A DNA stretch of 64,000 nucleotides from Thereva unica (taxonomy: Eukaryota > Arthropoda > Insecta > Diptera > Therevidae), in the NCBI GenBank assembly GCA_949987705.1, contig OX465281.1:161896393-161960392 (forward strand), in the 5' to 3' direction. Below are positions 54,507 to 64,000 of the stretch, one piece after another (position 1 is the stretch's first letter; each line of letters opens with the position of its first letter). The notes under the pieces were generated by a model that saw only the letters and a list, made by a program, of their open reading frames with translations, did no database searches and was not told where the DNA came from. Made by a program: the position numbers and the translations under genes.

Positions 54507-55655
54507 ATGGCTAACCAAGGGGACGAACAAGCCGGACAGGCCGGCGAGCGAGAAGCCAGCCCTGTAAGAATTTCTATTCGGGATGTAAGAGATATGTTAC
54601 CGGAGTTCGACGGTAACAAAGAAGACCTAAATAGATTCATCTCCTGTTGCGATGTGCTGTTCGATACGGCGGATGGTGACAGAGGTAGAAGCCTTTTCTT
54701 CAACGTATTGAAAACAAGGGTTAAAGGTCCCGTGTACGACTTGATTGAGTACGAGGATATCGATTCCTGGGACGAGCTGAGAGCCACATTATTAAGACAA
54801 TACACCCGCTCTAGATCTGCTATAAGGGACGAACTCTCAAAGGTAAGACAAGGCACAAAAGAGACTGTCGCCGACTACACCCAGAGAGTTAAACGATTAT
54901 TAGGGGAATTAAATAAGGCTACACAGGTAGCCATGGATGACCAACAGGCAAGGCGCCTGCTGATAGGGGAAAACGGACGCGAAGCCATAATCGCTTACGG
55001 TAGAGGGTTAAGAAATGAACGCTTGCAGACTCTGGTCCAAGCAAAGGACTCCCATGACTTTGGCCCCTTAACCCAATACATATTGAAGCAAGCGTCATTT
55101 ATGGACGAAAAAAACCTGGGCTCTTCCCAAGCAGAAAGAGTAGGAAAACAAGTTTCGCAATGTGAGGTATGCCAGAAAAAAGGACATACCAAAGATACTT
55201 GCTACCGCAACAGAGCGATCCCAAGCTTCAGTACCGCGCCTGTTAAAAGGGAAGTACGCCGAATATTCTGCTCATATTGCAACCGGCCCAACCACGACGT
55301 CAGCGAGTGCCGAACACGACAAACCGACAGAAATCGAGAACTGCCACCAACCAACATGAGGAACATGAGACAGTCATCTCAAGACAACAGCAATAGGTAC
55401 AACTCTTGGGCTCCACGACAAAATAGGCGCCAAGCCGAGCGCCAACCTCCTAGGAATCATGAAGAAGACAGACCTACTTTTCGGTGCGTAAGACTCCTGA
55501 ACCAAGACGAGTTCGATTCGGAAACGAAGACCTGCGGGAAGAAACGACCGGCGCTCCAACCCGCCAATTCGAAACGCAAGCCGAAGTACACCCGCGCGAC
55601 TAAAAGTCATTGTGGAAGCTCCAATAACCGTCACGAAACGAGGTGTCACAGCTAA
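54507..55655 (+). CDS. gag: Err-2 Gag
   Basis: 382 codons, ATG in gcccgaatgg. A capsid-like region (RDMLPEFDGNKEDLNRFISC, then ETVADYTQRVKRLLGELNKA) is typical of Gypsy Gag. Two CCHC knuckles follow: CEVCQKKGHTKDTC (about residue 219) and CSYCNRPNHDVSEC (about 252). The tail is basic and rich in Asn, Gln and Arg. It overlaps the protease frame by 44 bases, the usual place for a programmed shift. The product would assemble particles and bind RNA. Confidence 0.87.
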   Translation: MANQGDEQAGQAGEREASPVRISIRDVRDMLPEFDGNKEDLNRFISCCDVLFDTADGDRGRSLFFNVLKTRVKGPVYDLIEYEDIDSWDELRATLLRQYTRSRSAIRDELSKVRQGTKETVADYTQRVKRLLGELNKATQVAMDDQQARRLLIGENGREAIIAYGRGLRNERLQTLVQAKDSHDFGPLTQYILKQASFMDEKNLGSSQAERVGKQVSQCEVCQKKGHTKDTCYRNRAIPSFSTAPVKREVRRIFCSYCNRPNHDVSECRTRQTDRNRELPPTNMRNMRQSSQDNSNRYNSWAPRQNRRQAERQPPRNHEEDRPTFRCVRLLNQDEFDSETKTCGKKRPALQPANSKRKPKYTRATKSHCGSSNNRHETRCHS

Positions 55656-56316
55656 ACTCCCTTTTTCCATCTCAAAAAAAAAAAATAAAACTACCTTCCT
55701 CATCGACACGGGGTCTGAAATAAGCCTGCAAAAGCTTGCCTCTACTTCCGAAGAAATTCCGGTCGATGTAAGTCAAAGGTGCTTGATCACCACCTTTACT
55801 AACGACAGCATCATCTCCGAAGGCTTAACACACGGAAGGGTAGACATAGGTAATAACAGCTACAGAATAGAACTCCCTCACCCCTTTCACATAATAAAGG
55901 ATGATAGCATTCTATCATGCGATGGGTTGTTAGGAAATGATTTCCTGGATAGGTATGGCTGCGATATACTATACTCACGACGTGTTATGGAAAAACAACT
56001 AACCGACGACTGCGCGCGTAAATTAATTCCCTTCACGACAAAATGTAATGAAAGCCTCTCAAAAGCCCCCATAAAAATAATAAACGCCCATGCCACGGCA
56101 GACAAAAATTATATTAAAAATATAAAATATAATAAAATAAATGAAACGTACTCCGGGCCAGCTGAAGAAAACAGCGTCGGAGGCGAAAATAATAATAATA
56201 GTAAAAATAAAAAATTTAATAAAATAAATGAAACGTACTCCGGGCCAGCTGAAGAAAACAGCGCCGGAGGCGAAAATAATAATAATAGTAAAAATAAAAA
56301 ATTTAATATAAAATAA
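55612..56316 (+). CDS. pol: Err-2 protease and repeat-rich linker
   Basis: Retropepsin with TTFLIDTGSEISL (DTG near residue 31) and DGLLGNDFLDRYGCDI near residue 105. After residue about 170 there is a 29-residue repeat (NKINETYSGPAEENS) twice in frame; the third unit has two extra bases and shifts the frame to a stop. Beyond, the pol phase is that of the next segment. The protease would mature Gag-Pol. Confidence 0.82.
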   Translation: MEAPITVTKRGVTAKLPFSISKKKNKTTFLIDTGSEISLQKLASTSEEIPVDVSQRCLITTFTNDSIISEGLTHGRVDIGNNSYRIELPHPFHIIKDDSILSCDGLLGNDFLDRYGCDILYSRRVMEKQLTDDCARKLIPFTTKCNESLSKAPIKIINAHATADKNYIKNIKYNKINETYSGPAEENSVGGENNNNSKNKKFNKINETYSGPAEENSAGGENNNNSKNKKFNIK

Positions 56317-56480
56317 ATGAAACGTACTCCGGGCCAGCTGAAGAAAACAGCGCCGGAGGCGAAAATAATAATAATAGTAAAAATAAAAAATTTAATAAAA
56401 TAAATGAAACGTACTCCGAGCCAGCTGAAGAGAACAGCGTCGGAAACGGTGAAAAAAACCAGCTCCACGGAGGTAAAGTA
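56131..56480 (+). repeat. 87-bp coding repeat in the Err-2 protease-RT linker, 4 units
   Basis: Starts at 56131, 56218, 56305 and 56394. Each has aataaaataaatgaaacg, then cagctgaagaaaacagc and an (aat)n run. Unit three begins with two extra bases (aatataaaat), the cause of the frame break. 87 is a multiple of three, so intact units keep the frame. Confidence 0.9.
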
Positions 56481-57360
56481 ACCCAAGGAGAAAACCTATC
56501 AAAAGGTATAACAAATAAGCCCACCAGAAGGAAAATTAACCACTGCGTGGAAAATAAACAAATAAATAAATACCCAGCCACAGGGTTGGTATTATTTAAT
56601 AAATACGGGAACACGGCTTACGGAGACACCGATTTAATTACGACGATGGAGGAAGCACCGACAGAGACACATGTCCAAGTGCCAACGGAAAATGTAAACA
56701 AAGTTCGAGATAATTTAGAAAGCTCGACCTGCGACAATGCTGGAAAGTTCATTGAAAAAGTTCAAACAAAGCTCATTGTTCCGGCGAGATCAGAAGTGAT
56801 AATAGAAGTTCCCGCTGAGGGAAATGCGATACGGGTTTGCGATAAAAAGCTCATCAAGCCTGGAATTTATCTTAGCCCTAAAGCAGGTTACGCGAAAGTA
56901 GCTTTGATGAATATAAGTGAGAAAGACGTTAATATCACGGCAGCAGATGTTACGCCCACTTGGTCAAGCCTTGACCAATACTATGTAGTGCATCCCGATT
57001 ACACTAAAGATCCGCCCCAAGAGAGATTAAAGAAATTAGAAAGCCTCCTCGATCTGGGCCACTGCAATAAAGAAGAGAAAGAACAGGTATTAGATATTTG
57101 TAAGAGATATAATGACCTCTTCCATTTAGAGGGCGATCGGTTAACATTTACCGATGCCCTAAGCCATACCATAACTACTTTGGTGGACAAACCACCCATT
57201 TACACAAAGCCATACCGGCTACCTGAATCCCAACGCAACGAGATTAACCGACAGATAAGAAAGATGTTGGATGATGGGATAATTAGCCCAAGTAATAGCC
57301 CCTGGAATTCACCTCTACTCCTAGCCCCCAAAAAGCCGGATGCTAACGGCAATAAAAAAA
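56317..57360 (+). pseudogene. pol: Err-2 linker and N-terminal reverse transcriptase
   Basis: Continues pol in the phase set by the 2-bp insertion; an ATG at 56547 is not needed. The second half reads KLIVPARSEVIIEVPAEG and NDLFHLEGDRLTFTDALSHT, then the RT start (KPPIYTKPYRLPESQRNEI, SNSPWNSPLLLAPKK). At the A-run 57354-57360 an extra base moves the frame to the next segment. Confidence 0.78.
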
Positions 57361-58260
57361 TGGAGAGTAGTGGTCGATTTCAGGAAATTAAACGAGATAA
57401 CGATTGGAGACGCATATCCCCTGCCAAATATCTCAGATATCTTAGATCAGTTGGGTAGGTCCAAGTATTTCACTACTTTAGATCTATCCAATGGATTTCA
57501 CCAGATACCAATGAATGAGGTAGACAAGGAGAAGACAGCTTTCAGCACAGCTTTCGGGCATTATCATTATAATCGAATGCCCTTCGGCCTTAAAACCGCC
57601 CCGGCCACTTTCCAACGGCTTATGAATACCGTGCTGACTGGTCTTCAAGGGATACGCTGTTTCGTCTATCTAGACGACATCGTTGTTTATGGCTATAATC
57701 TACGGGATCATAACAAAAAGCTGGAAGAAGTACTGATTAGGCTGAGACAAAATAACCTAAAATTGCAGCCGGACAAATGTCACTTCTTAAGAAAGGAGGT
57801 TACTTATCTTGGTCACGTCGTTAGTTCAAAGGGTGTGCACCCAGATCCTGAAAAAATCAAAGCTGTCAAAACCTACCCCACTCCCAAAAAACCAAAAGAT
57901 ATAAAAGCCTTCTTGGGATTTGTAGGTTATTATCGTCGATTTATACCCGAGTTCTCAAAAATAGCAAGACCTCTCACAAAACTATTAAAAAAGGATCAAC
58001 CATTCTTATGGGATCCATTTTGTGATGAAGCATTCAAGACCCTAAAACAGAAACTGATTACTGCACCTGTTCTGTCCTATCCGGAGTTTGATAAACCCTT
58101 TCTAGTGACCACTGACGCTAGTGAATTCGCGCTAGGAGCAATCCTATCGCAGGGCGAGTTAGGACGAGACCGACCTATATGCTACGCGAGTCGTACTCTA
58201 AACCCGGGTGAGGTATTCCACCATCGAAAAGGAACTCTTAGCGGTCTTGTATGCTGTTGA
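57340..58260 (+). pseudogene. pol: Err-2 reverse transcriptase
   Basis: WRVVVDFRKLNEITIGDAYP, FTTLDLSNGFHQIPMN, MPFGLKTAPATFQRLMN, the catalytic VYLDDIVVYG (near 57665) and FLGFVGYYRRFIPEFSKIA are all intact, followed by the RNase H start (FDKPFLVTTDASEFALG). It ends through a one-base shift near 58212 in the GERYSTIEKE motif. Confidence 0.9.
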
Positions 58261-58480
58261 ACAGTTCCGTCCATATGTGTACGGCCGCGAGTTCACTGTT
58301 GTAACGGATCATAAGCCGTTAGAGTGGCTAATGAATCTGAAAAATTGTTCTAGTAGACTCATGCGATGGAGGATAAGACTCGAGGAGTATTCGCCTACTT
58401 TCAAATACCGAGCGGGAAAGCTGAACGCTAACGCCGATGCTCTTAGTCGGATAGTACCAGAAAAGGAAGGAAATCGGTAA
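58208..58480 (+). pseudogene. pol: Err-2 RNase H, C-terminal part
   Basis: YSTIEKELLAVLYAVEQFRP, FTVVTDHKPLEWL, LMRWRIRLEEY and NADALSRIV complete the domain. A TAA follows EGNR at 58478-58480; the integrase phase begins two bases on. Confidence 0.83.
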
Positions 58481-58482
58481 AT

Positions 58483-60044
58483 GTGATCACCAGAAGTCAG
58501 GCAAAAGAGACAGCTCAAGGAAATTGTTCCTCCACCATCGCACAGAATGCGCAAACACCGCCCCATTCCATAGTTATTACAAACCCACACAGAATTACTG
58601 ACGAAGCCCTCTTCCCAAAAAAAGGGATAAACTATAAATTTTACCTTTTGCCTCTAGTCCCAAGCGAGGTAGAATACCAATTACGGGATAAATTCAAGGA
58701 AATTCCCAAAGAACTCGATATGGGACATGTTTACACATTCTCCGATAACAAAAATCAAACCCATAGTTTAAGTAAATGCCCCCTCCCCACACGCACAGCA
58801 AGGGACGAGGACGTGGTAACAAAGGTACTAGAAACATTTCGCTTGCTTTGTGAAACACAAAAATTAAAAAAATTTCATCTGGCCACACCTACCTTCAAAC
58901 CTAAAGATCTCAACGTTTTTAAGGGATTAATCAAGAAATCATTCGGGGATACCAATATTGAGATAATCGGCTACCTTGGCAAGATACATCTCCTAGAAAA
59001 TCGGGAAGAAATTCAAAGAGTCCTCCGAGACTACCATGAACTCCCCACAGGAGGACACCAAGGTGTTGGTAGAACTTTAAAGCGTCTACAAAGAGATTAC
59101 TTCTGGGTAGGAATGCGTCGTGACATAGAAGCATATATTAAGAGTTGCCCATCTTGTCAGGTAAATAAGATGACGCATAACCCAAAACTTCCAATGAAAA
59201 TCACGACAACGAGTTCTCAACCATTCCAGAAGATATTCCTGGATATAGTTGGACCTCTACCTACCAGCTACAATGGTAACAAGTACCTGCTCACTTTCCA
59301 GGATGACCTCACGAAATTTTCCGCTGCGGTCGTCCTAGAAAATATTGAAGCAAGTACAGTAGCTAGAAACTTTGTAGAGCGTATTGTCTGCCTACACGGC
59401 ATCCCACAGTCTCTGCTCACAGATCAAGGATCAAATTTTCTTAGCGCCATGTTTAAGGAGGTGACAAAGTTGCTTAACATTAAGCAACTTCACACCACGC
59501 CATATCACCCCCAAACAAATGGTGCCTTGGAAAGGAGTCACCGAACCTTGGCCGAATACCTCAGACACTATGTGAACAGAGATCCTCTTACATGGGACAC
59601 ATGGGTTCCTTATGCCATGTTCGTCTATAACACCACCCCACATTCGAGTACTAACTATACTCCACATGAGCTCCTATACGGATTTCCCGCCAAGATACCC
59701 TCCAACCTTCGGCATGAACTCGATCCTCTTTATAACTATGACAGTTATGCAAAAGAACTCAAGGCCAGGTTACAACATGGACACAAGATAGCGAAAGAAC
59801 TAATTATTACAAGCAAAGAAAAGACAAAAAGGCACTATGACAAAAATTCCGGTCCAAAAACTTTCAATTTAAATGACCAAGTCCCAAAATTAACGCCAGA
59901 AAAAATAAGCTTTCGCCCTTATGGGAAGGACCTTTCCCAGTAGTGGCTATTAATTCCACCGAAAATACAACGGTGAGGATCCGAAACAAGAATCGCACTA
60001 TACATAATAACAACTTAAAGTTGTTCACGGATAGTACGAAATAA
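58483..60044 (+). pseudogene. pol: Err-2 integrase
   Basis: Opens VITRSQAKETAQ. Zinc region at about residues 185-235 (GGHQGVGRTLKRLQRDYFW, CPSCQVNK). Catalytic core with FLDIVGPLP, LLTDQGSNFLS and ALERSHRTLAEYL (near 59530), then TPHELLYGFPAKIPSN. At about 59920 (cgcccttatggg) a one-base shift ends the frame at 59943; the other phase continues to TAA at 60042-60044 with a usual Gypsy tail. Confidence 0.87.
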
Positions 60045-60125
60045 AAAAAAATAAAAAAAAAAAAAAAACCCAGTACTTTTATATTCCTACTATAAGACAC
60101 CCTTAGCATAAGCCCATTCTAAATA

Positions 60126-61892
60126 GTTTTACTTTCTAGGCTACTGATATACGTATGGTTCATTACTGCGCCGTTAACCTCAGGAGAAGAAGCTGTGAAT
60201 ATTACCCAGCTACAGACAAACCCTGGAATTTATTTTGAAAACATAGGGAAGGCAAACCTGTACAGCAACGAATGGCAGGTGATAATATACTATGACCTAA
60301 TTAACTTTAAGTAAGAGTTAGGGAAACTAACGGGATATGAAAATAAGATCCAAATATTATGTAACCAACACTCTCACGAGAGTGTTACCCTTTTATGCGC
60401 CGCGATAACCCAACAATTTTCATCTATAATGTCCGACCTAAAAGAAAAAAGTAAACTTCTCGATGTTGACTCTTCGCGTAGTAAAAGAGGATTGTTTAAC
60501 GCGATAGGAACCCTCAGCAAAACCCTCTTTGGCACGTTGAATGAAGACGATGCTGCGAGATATAATGAGCAAATAGAACTAGTAAAAAACGACCAAAATG
60601 AAATGCTTGGTCTCATGAAAAATCAAACTATGATAATAGAGACTACGGCGAATATTTTTAATAAAAGTCGTCTTCATATACAAGAGCAGTTCAGGCACAT
60701 TGACAGCAAACTAAGTAAACTTGATAAAAGCGTGAATTTACTTCACTCCGACACGGTTCAGGCAAACGTAGGACTCGAGCTCGAATCCCTCATTTCCTTA
60801 ACCACGATAATGACCATGCGCTACCAAGCGGCATTAAATGCTCTACTAGACCTGGTAACGGATGTGAGACACGGAAAACCGCACCCCTCAATTATCACGC
60901 CCAGGCAGGTTAATAAGTTACTAACAGATATACAACAACAACTACCAAACCACCTTACCCTACCCATAACAAGAGGCAGAGATAGTGAGCTGCAAATTTA
61001 TAGACTAGGTCGCATTGCAACGGCCATCTTAAAAGATAAAATAATATTCGAGCTCAAGATACCATTACCCTTCCGCGAGAACTACCAGCTATATAAAGTG
61101 GTTCCAATACCAACCCACCATCAGACCGATTTCATATATATAGAACCATCCTTAGAATATCTAGTAGTGGACTATAATCGAGAACACTATTACACTTTAA
61201 ATAAGCTAGATTTGGCAAACTGCTTAACGCAGGATCTCCAACAGTATCTTTGCCGGATCATCCACCCGATATTTAATGTCCACTCCGAAAACAACTTATG
61301 CGAAATAGATCTGCTAATGCACGATACAGAAATCCCTGAAACTTGTCACATCAGGTCATTGCCAAAAACTAACTACTGGATTCAACTGAACCAGCCTAAC
61401 AAATGGCTATTTGTTATAGACAAACCAATGACCATAGATATAGTGTGCCATGACAAAATCACTGCCCATCCCATTAATGGTAGTGGCATTATGGAGATTA
61501 AGCCAAACTGTTACTTAAGGAGTAAAGAACTTACCATCCAAGCACATAATATTCGGAAGTCGACCTTAAATAGCTATTATCTACCTACGATCAACCTATC
61601 GCAAAGCCTAAACCATAGTACCAATTCTGACAAATTTCCAAAGGTACCTAAATCATTTCTGATAAAATACAACGGTGACAATGAGTTGGACGAACTTAGC
61701 AAGAAAATCCAGCAACAAAAGGAAAATGAAAACATGAAATTAGGTACTAGCAAAGCTCATATTATCCACCATTATACAATATCCTATTTACTCCTCTTAT
61801 CGGTAATGACCATTGTTTTTTGTTCTTCTAAAAAAGAGATGCGCCGCACGATTAAATCCAAATCACACGCTAGTCATAAATGCCGGAAATGA
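60126..61892 (+). pseudogene. env: Err-2 envelope glycoprotein, baculovirus-F-like
   Basis: The phase is open from about 60126, with a splice-acceptor-like ttttactttctag at 60127-60138, a hydrophobic leader (LLIYVWFITAPLT), one TAA at 60312-60314, and then a long frame (first ATG 60429) to 61892. A furin-type site SRSKR near 60474-60488 precedes GLFNAIGTLSKTLFG, the fusion-peptide position. A membrane anchor follows at the C-terminus (YLLLLSVMTIVFC) with a short basic tail. Role in the family: membrane fusion. The stop makes it unlikely to work as it stands. Confidence 0.83.
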
Positions 61893-61936
61893 AACCCCAA
61901 ATCGCACGCTAGCCATAAATCCGGGAAATGAAAGCC
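61859..61936 (+). repeat. 39-bp tandem duplication at the env stop
   Basis: caaatcacacgctagtcata ... gaaacccc at 61859 is repeated from 61898 with a few changes. The first unit encodes the last residues and stop of env. Confidence 0.75.
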
Positions 61937-61980
61937 CTGAAGCACACCCTGAGAGACCTTACGTATTAACAGTAGGTTAA

Positions 61981-62066
61981 ATTGCTTTTCATTTTTATAC
62001 ACTATAAGTAAACAATATATCCATCAACGAAAATAAAAGATTAAATAAATAAAATTCATGATTAAC
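61981..62066. other. AT-rich end of Err-2, LTR not resolved
   Basis: AT-rich with AATAAA-like signals (aaaataaaag, aataaataaaat). It probably includes part of a 3' LTR, but no partner was found. Confidence 0.35.
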
Positions 62067-62100
62067 CCTTATTTTACACACTGGGTCAAATTGACCCCAC
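62064..62100 (+). mobile_element. Possible piggyBac-like terminus
   Basis: TTAACCCTTATTTTACACAC is followed by the short inverse repeat tgGGTCAAATTGACCCca. TTAA plus CCC and such a GGTCAA/TTGACC element are common at ends of piggyBac-type elements in insects. No second end is found in the window. Confidence 0.4.
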
Positions 62101-62134
62101 GGTTTGTTCGAGACGATTTTTCTCGAACAAACCG
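62100..62134. repeat. Perfect 14-bp stem hairpin
   Basis: CGGTTTGTTCGAGA (62100-62113), a loop of seven bases, then its exact complement (62121-62134). It may belong to the piggyBac-like end just before it. Confidence 0.75.
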
Positions 62135-62706
62135 TTAGAATTAGGGCCTGTAGCGCCACAGGCATTTAGGGGAAGTTTCAAACTAAAGGCCCATGCGGAG
62201 AAAGTTAGTCAGTTGTGTTTTTTTTGATAATTTTTTTTGTTAATTAAACAATAACAATTGACGTTAACAACCATGCAGTACTCTTCAGAAAGGTTCAAAA
62301 TATATGTGTAATTTTTTACAACCCGTTATCTTATATATTAATAGGCAAACAAAAAGTTTGTACACGCTAAGGCTTTTTTGTTCGTGGACCGATTTCGTTT
62401 AAATTTTCAGAAAATGTTCTTTTTATGGCATAGTTTTGTAATAAGGAATTTCAACGAAATCGATTCACGAATAAAAAAGTTATAGCGATTTTAATTTTTC
62501 GGATTTTAAAAAGCCGTTGGAAAATTTGAATTTTTTGTGAGCATCAACGTAGAGCTGAGTAGCCTACGATTGACACAAATGCCGTTTCAGTGAAGCGAAT
62601 GAGAAACAGAGAAAAACAAGCGTTTGTGTGGATTTTTGGCGGCATAACTGACATAAAAAAACTCGGTCACTTTGTGCGTGCATTTTTTAATACGCTTTTA
62701 TTAGCT
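62135..62706. other. Unassigned AT-rich sequence
   Basis: No gene, no recognised repeat. Confidence 0.4.
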
Positions 62707-62960
62707 TCACTTGTAACTATGTAATAAAATCTTGTAAGTTAAATTTGACCCACTTCCCGGTTTCCGATTGAGCTGAAATTTTGCACACACGTTTAGTTTG
62801 GATGACAATGCAATCTGACTATTTTGTAAAAAAATCAAGATGACGGGTCCAGGATGGCGGCTGAATTTTGCAATTGCGTTCGCCGACCCCCCGACATGGG
62901 TATCAAATGGATGGGTATGCCAACTACAATACAATTAGCTGCGTAGCGTAACGGTGGCGC
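62707..62960 (-). repeat. Lone, diverged 269-bp-type unit (E4)
   Basis: Similar to one unit of the E arrays over most of its length (taagttaaatttgaccca, cggtttccgattgagctg, the GACATGGGTATCAAATG box), but well diverged and without palindrome or further units. Confidence 0.8.
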
Positions 62961-63185
62961 TAACGAAAAGTTCCAATGTTAATAAAATAAGGAAATAGCT
63001 AAGGAGCCCCACGCTTTTTTACATTTCGAAACGTAGGTTGTTCCCATATACTGGCTGGAGCAATACAAATTTTACATTAAAAATTATTTTTTACTTTTTA
63101 GCTAATTTTAAATTAAAAGCGTATTTTTTGGTTTTTTTAAACTATATATTTTTTATACTCTTTTGCGGCCGTTCGTTTTTTGGCG
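62961..63185. other. Unassigned sequence
   Basis: T-rich; no gene seen. Confidence 0.4.
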
Positions 63186-63310
63186 AATGCCTTTAGAAAT
63201 TTTAATTAATTCATTTAAGTGTGTTTTGAATGTTATTCTGCGTAATTTTTATTCGTTTTCGTATGGTTCTCGGAATCTGAGTTGTATTTTTGTCATTCCA
63301 AACAGTTAAC
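63186..63310 (+). pseudogene. Degenerate duplicate of the Helitron N-terminal segment
   Basis: About 115 bp (agaaattttaattaattc ... cattccaaac) align with 63558-63672 at roughly three-quarters identity, in the same orientation, 370 bp upstream. The copy has stops and cannot code. Confidence 0.72.
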
Positions 63311-63372
63311 TGCGAATTTTGAGTGCAATTTATCGGTGAGTACTTACGTTTTTTCCGCGTTTTCTTTTCAAA

Positions 63373-63564
63373 ATGCCAAGACAACGACGGGGACACTCGA
63401 ATGTCGATTTTAGATCGCTTCGCGAAAATACTAGAAGTCGCGTTAGAAATTTACGTAGTGTTAATGAAATGAATGTTGCAAATAATGAATTGAATAGTGG
63501 TGTGAATGAAATGAATGTTGATGCATTTCATAATGAGATTTTGTTGATGGTGTTGCACCTTTAG
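63373..63564 (+). CDS. Helitron protein, N-terminal leader
   Basis: 63 codons starting MPRQRRGHSNVDFRSLRENT and carrying SRVRNLRSVNEMN. Short basic leaders with such Arg-rich and SR-type motifs begin many Helitron Rep-helicase proteins. It ends at a stop 5 bases before the next part, which is in another phase. Probably the start of the protein continued at 63555-63938, parted by a frameshift. Confidence 0.5.
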   Translation: MPRQRRGHSNVDFRSLRENTRSRVRNLRSVNEMNVANNELNSGVNEMNVDAFHNEILLMVLHL

Positions 63565-63938
63565 AAATTTTGACTGATTCTTTTAAATGTGCTTTGAATG
63601 TTATTCCGGTTAATTTTGATTCGTTTTCGTGTGGTTCTTTTATTATGAGTTGTCATTTTTGTCGTGCCAAACATTTTCTGACTGAAGTAGCTTTACGTAA
63701 TACTGAGGCATTTTCTTTGTGTTGTCATAAAGGCAAAGTTAATCTACCTCCACTTTCTCAAAATTACTTTTTCAATAATTTGTTTGAAGGATTAACTTCG
63801 AATGAAAGTGGTATTAAAAATCGTTCTAAATTTTTTTTTGCAAATATTCGTTCGTATAATGCTGCCTTTGCAATGATTAGCTCTGAGTGTAATTTGTCAA
63901 ATGACACTGTAAATGTCATTTATCATTTTACCACATAG
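63555..63938 (+). pseudogene. Helitron Rep-helicase, N-terminal zinc region
   Basis: Cys/His residues in CHFCRAKHFLTE and SLCCHKGKVNLPPL, then NNLFEGLTSNESGIKNRSKF and NIRSYNAAFAMIS. This is the recognisable region before the HUH nuclease in Helitron proteins. The frame ends at 63938, and the last 60 bases of the window do not continue it clearly, so the copy is probably truncated. The autonomous protein would make the nick and unwind DNA. Confidence 0.75.
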
Positions 63939-64000
63939 CCAAGCAAGACGTCATGGATGCGATTAAAAAAATCCTGGGAAATTTTAGATGCTCTGGAGCG

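Larger units (their letters stand above)
54507..61980 (+). mobile_element. Err-2, errantivirus-type Gypsy element (LTRs not identified)
   Basis: gag, protease, RT, RNase H, integrase and env in order on the plus strand. All domains are present, but the frame is broken by a 2-bp insertion in a repeat and several one-base shifts, plus a stop in env. Related in plan to Err-1, but with its own gag; no sequence beyond domain level is shared. Confidence 0.85.

Overview
The window is an insect-type stretch of nested transposable elements. I see no host gene, rRNA, tRNA gene or CRISPR array. The signs pointing to an arthropod, most likely an insect, are three BEL/Pao retrotransposons, two Gypsy-class elements with a baculovirus-F-like envelope gene (errantivirus type), a Helitron-like element with an endonuclease domain (Helentron), a pogo/Tigger remnant, a DUF4817-type mariner remnant and an RTE-like LINE. 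The order of insect cannot be decided from this sequence.

Layout. 1-7190: BEL-1, cut by the window edge, gag-pol in one frame with three stops, plus a small third ORF. 7191-8448: remnant of a composite repeat (E type) with 269-bp tandem units. 8780-20982: minus-strand errantivirus Err-1, split by a Helentron (10882-17294, with a 128-bp satellite that itself holds a Tigger copy), by a short Helentron derivative (HINE-A) and by a BEL-type LTR. 22576-25062: a fuller E element with a 0.4-kb palindrome. 25070-30560: a second Helentron endonuclease fragment broken by a mariner copy, HINE-B and HINE-C. 30656-42060: an RTE-like LINE tail split by BEL-2 (minus strand, with an E element in its 3' LTR). 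42061-53691: HINE-D split by BEL-3, a young, intact BEL element. 54507-61980: errantivirus Err-2 (gag, pol, env) with several small frameshifts. 62067-64000: a piggyBac-like end, a lone E-type unit, and the N-terminal part of another Helitron protein.

Target-site evidence fixes much of the insertion order. BEL-3 is flanked by ACCCA and BEL-2 by ACAAT; the mariner and Tigger copies sit at TA. Three HINE copies sit at T-runs inside reading frames that resume on the far side, and HINE-D sits in a comparable run; the large Helentron does the same in the Err-1 pol frame. Several host reading frames can be followed across the insertions.

The most novel points are: a conserved small basic ORF downstream of pol in the two tRNA-Tyr-primed BEL elements but not in the tRNA-Gln-primed one; intron-like GTAAGT...AG units on the antisense strand of three different BEL-type LTRs; and one box, GACATGGGTATCAAATGAAA, shared by otherwise different tandem-repeat families.
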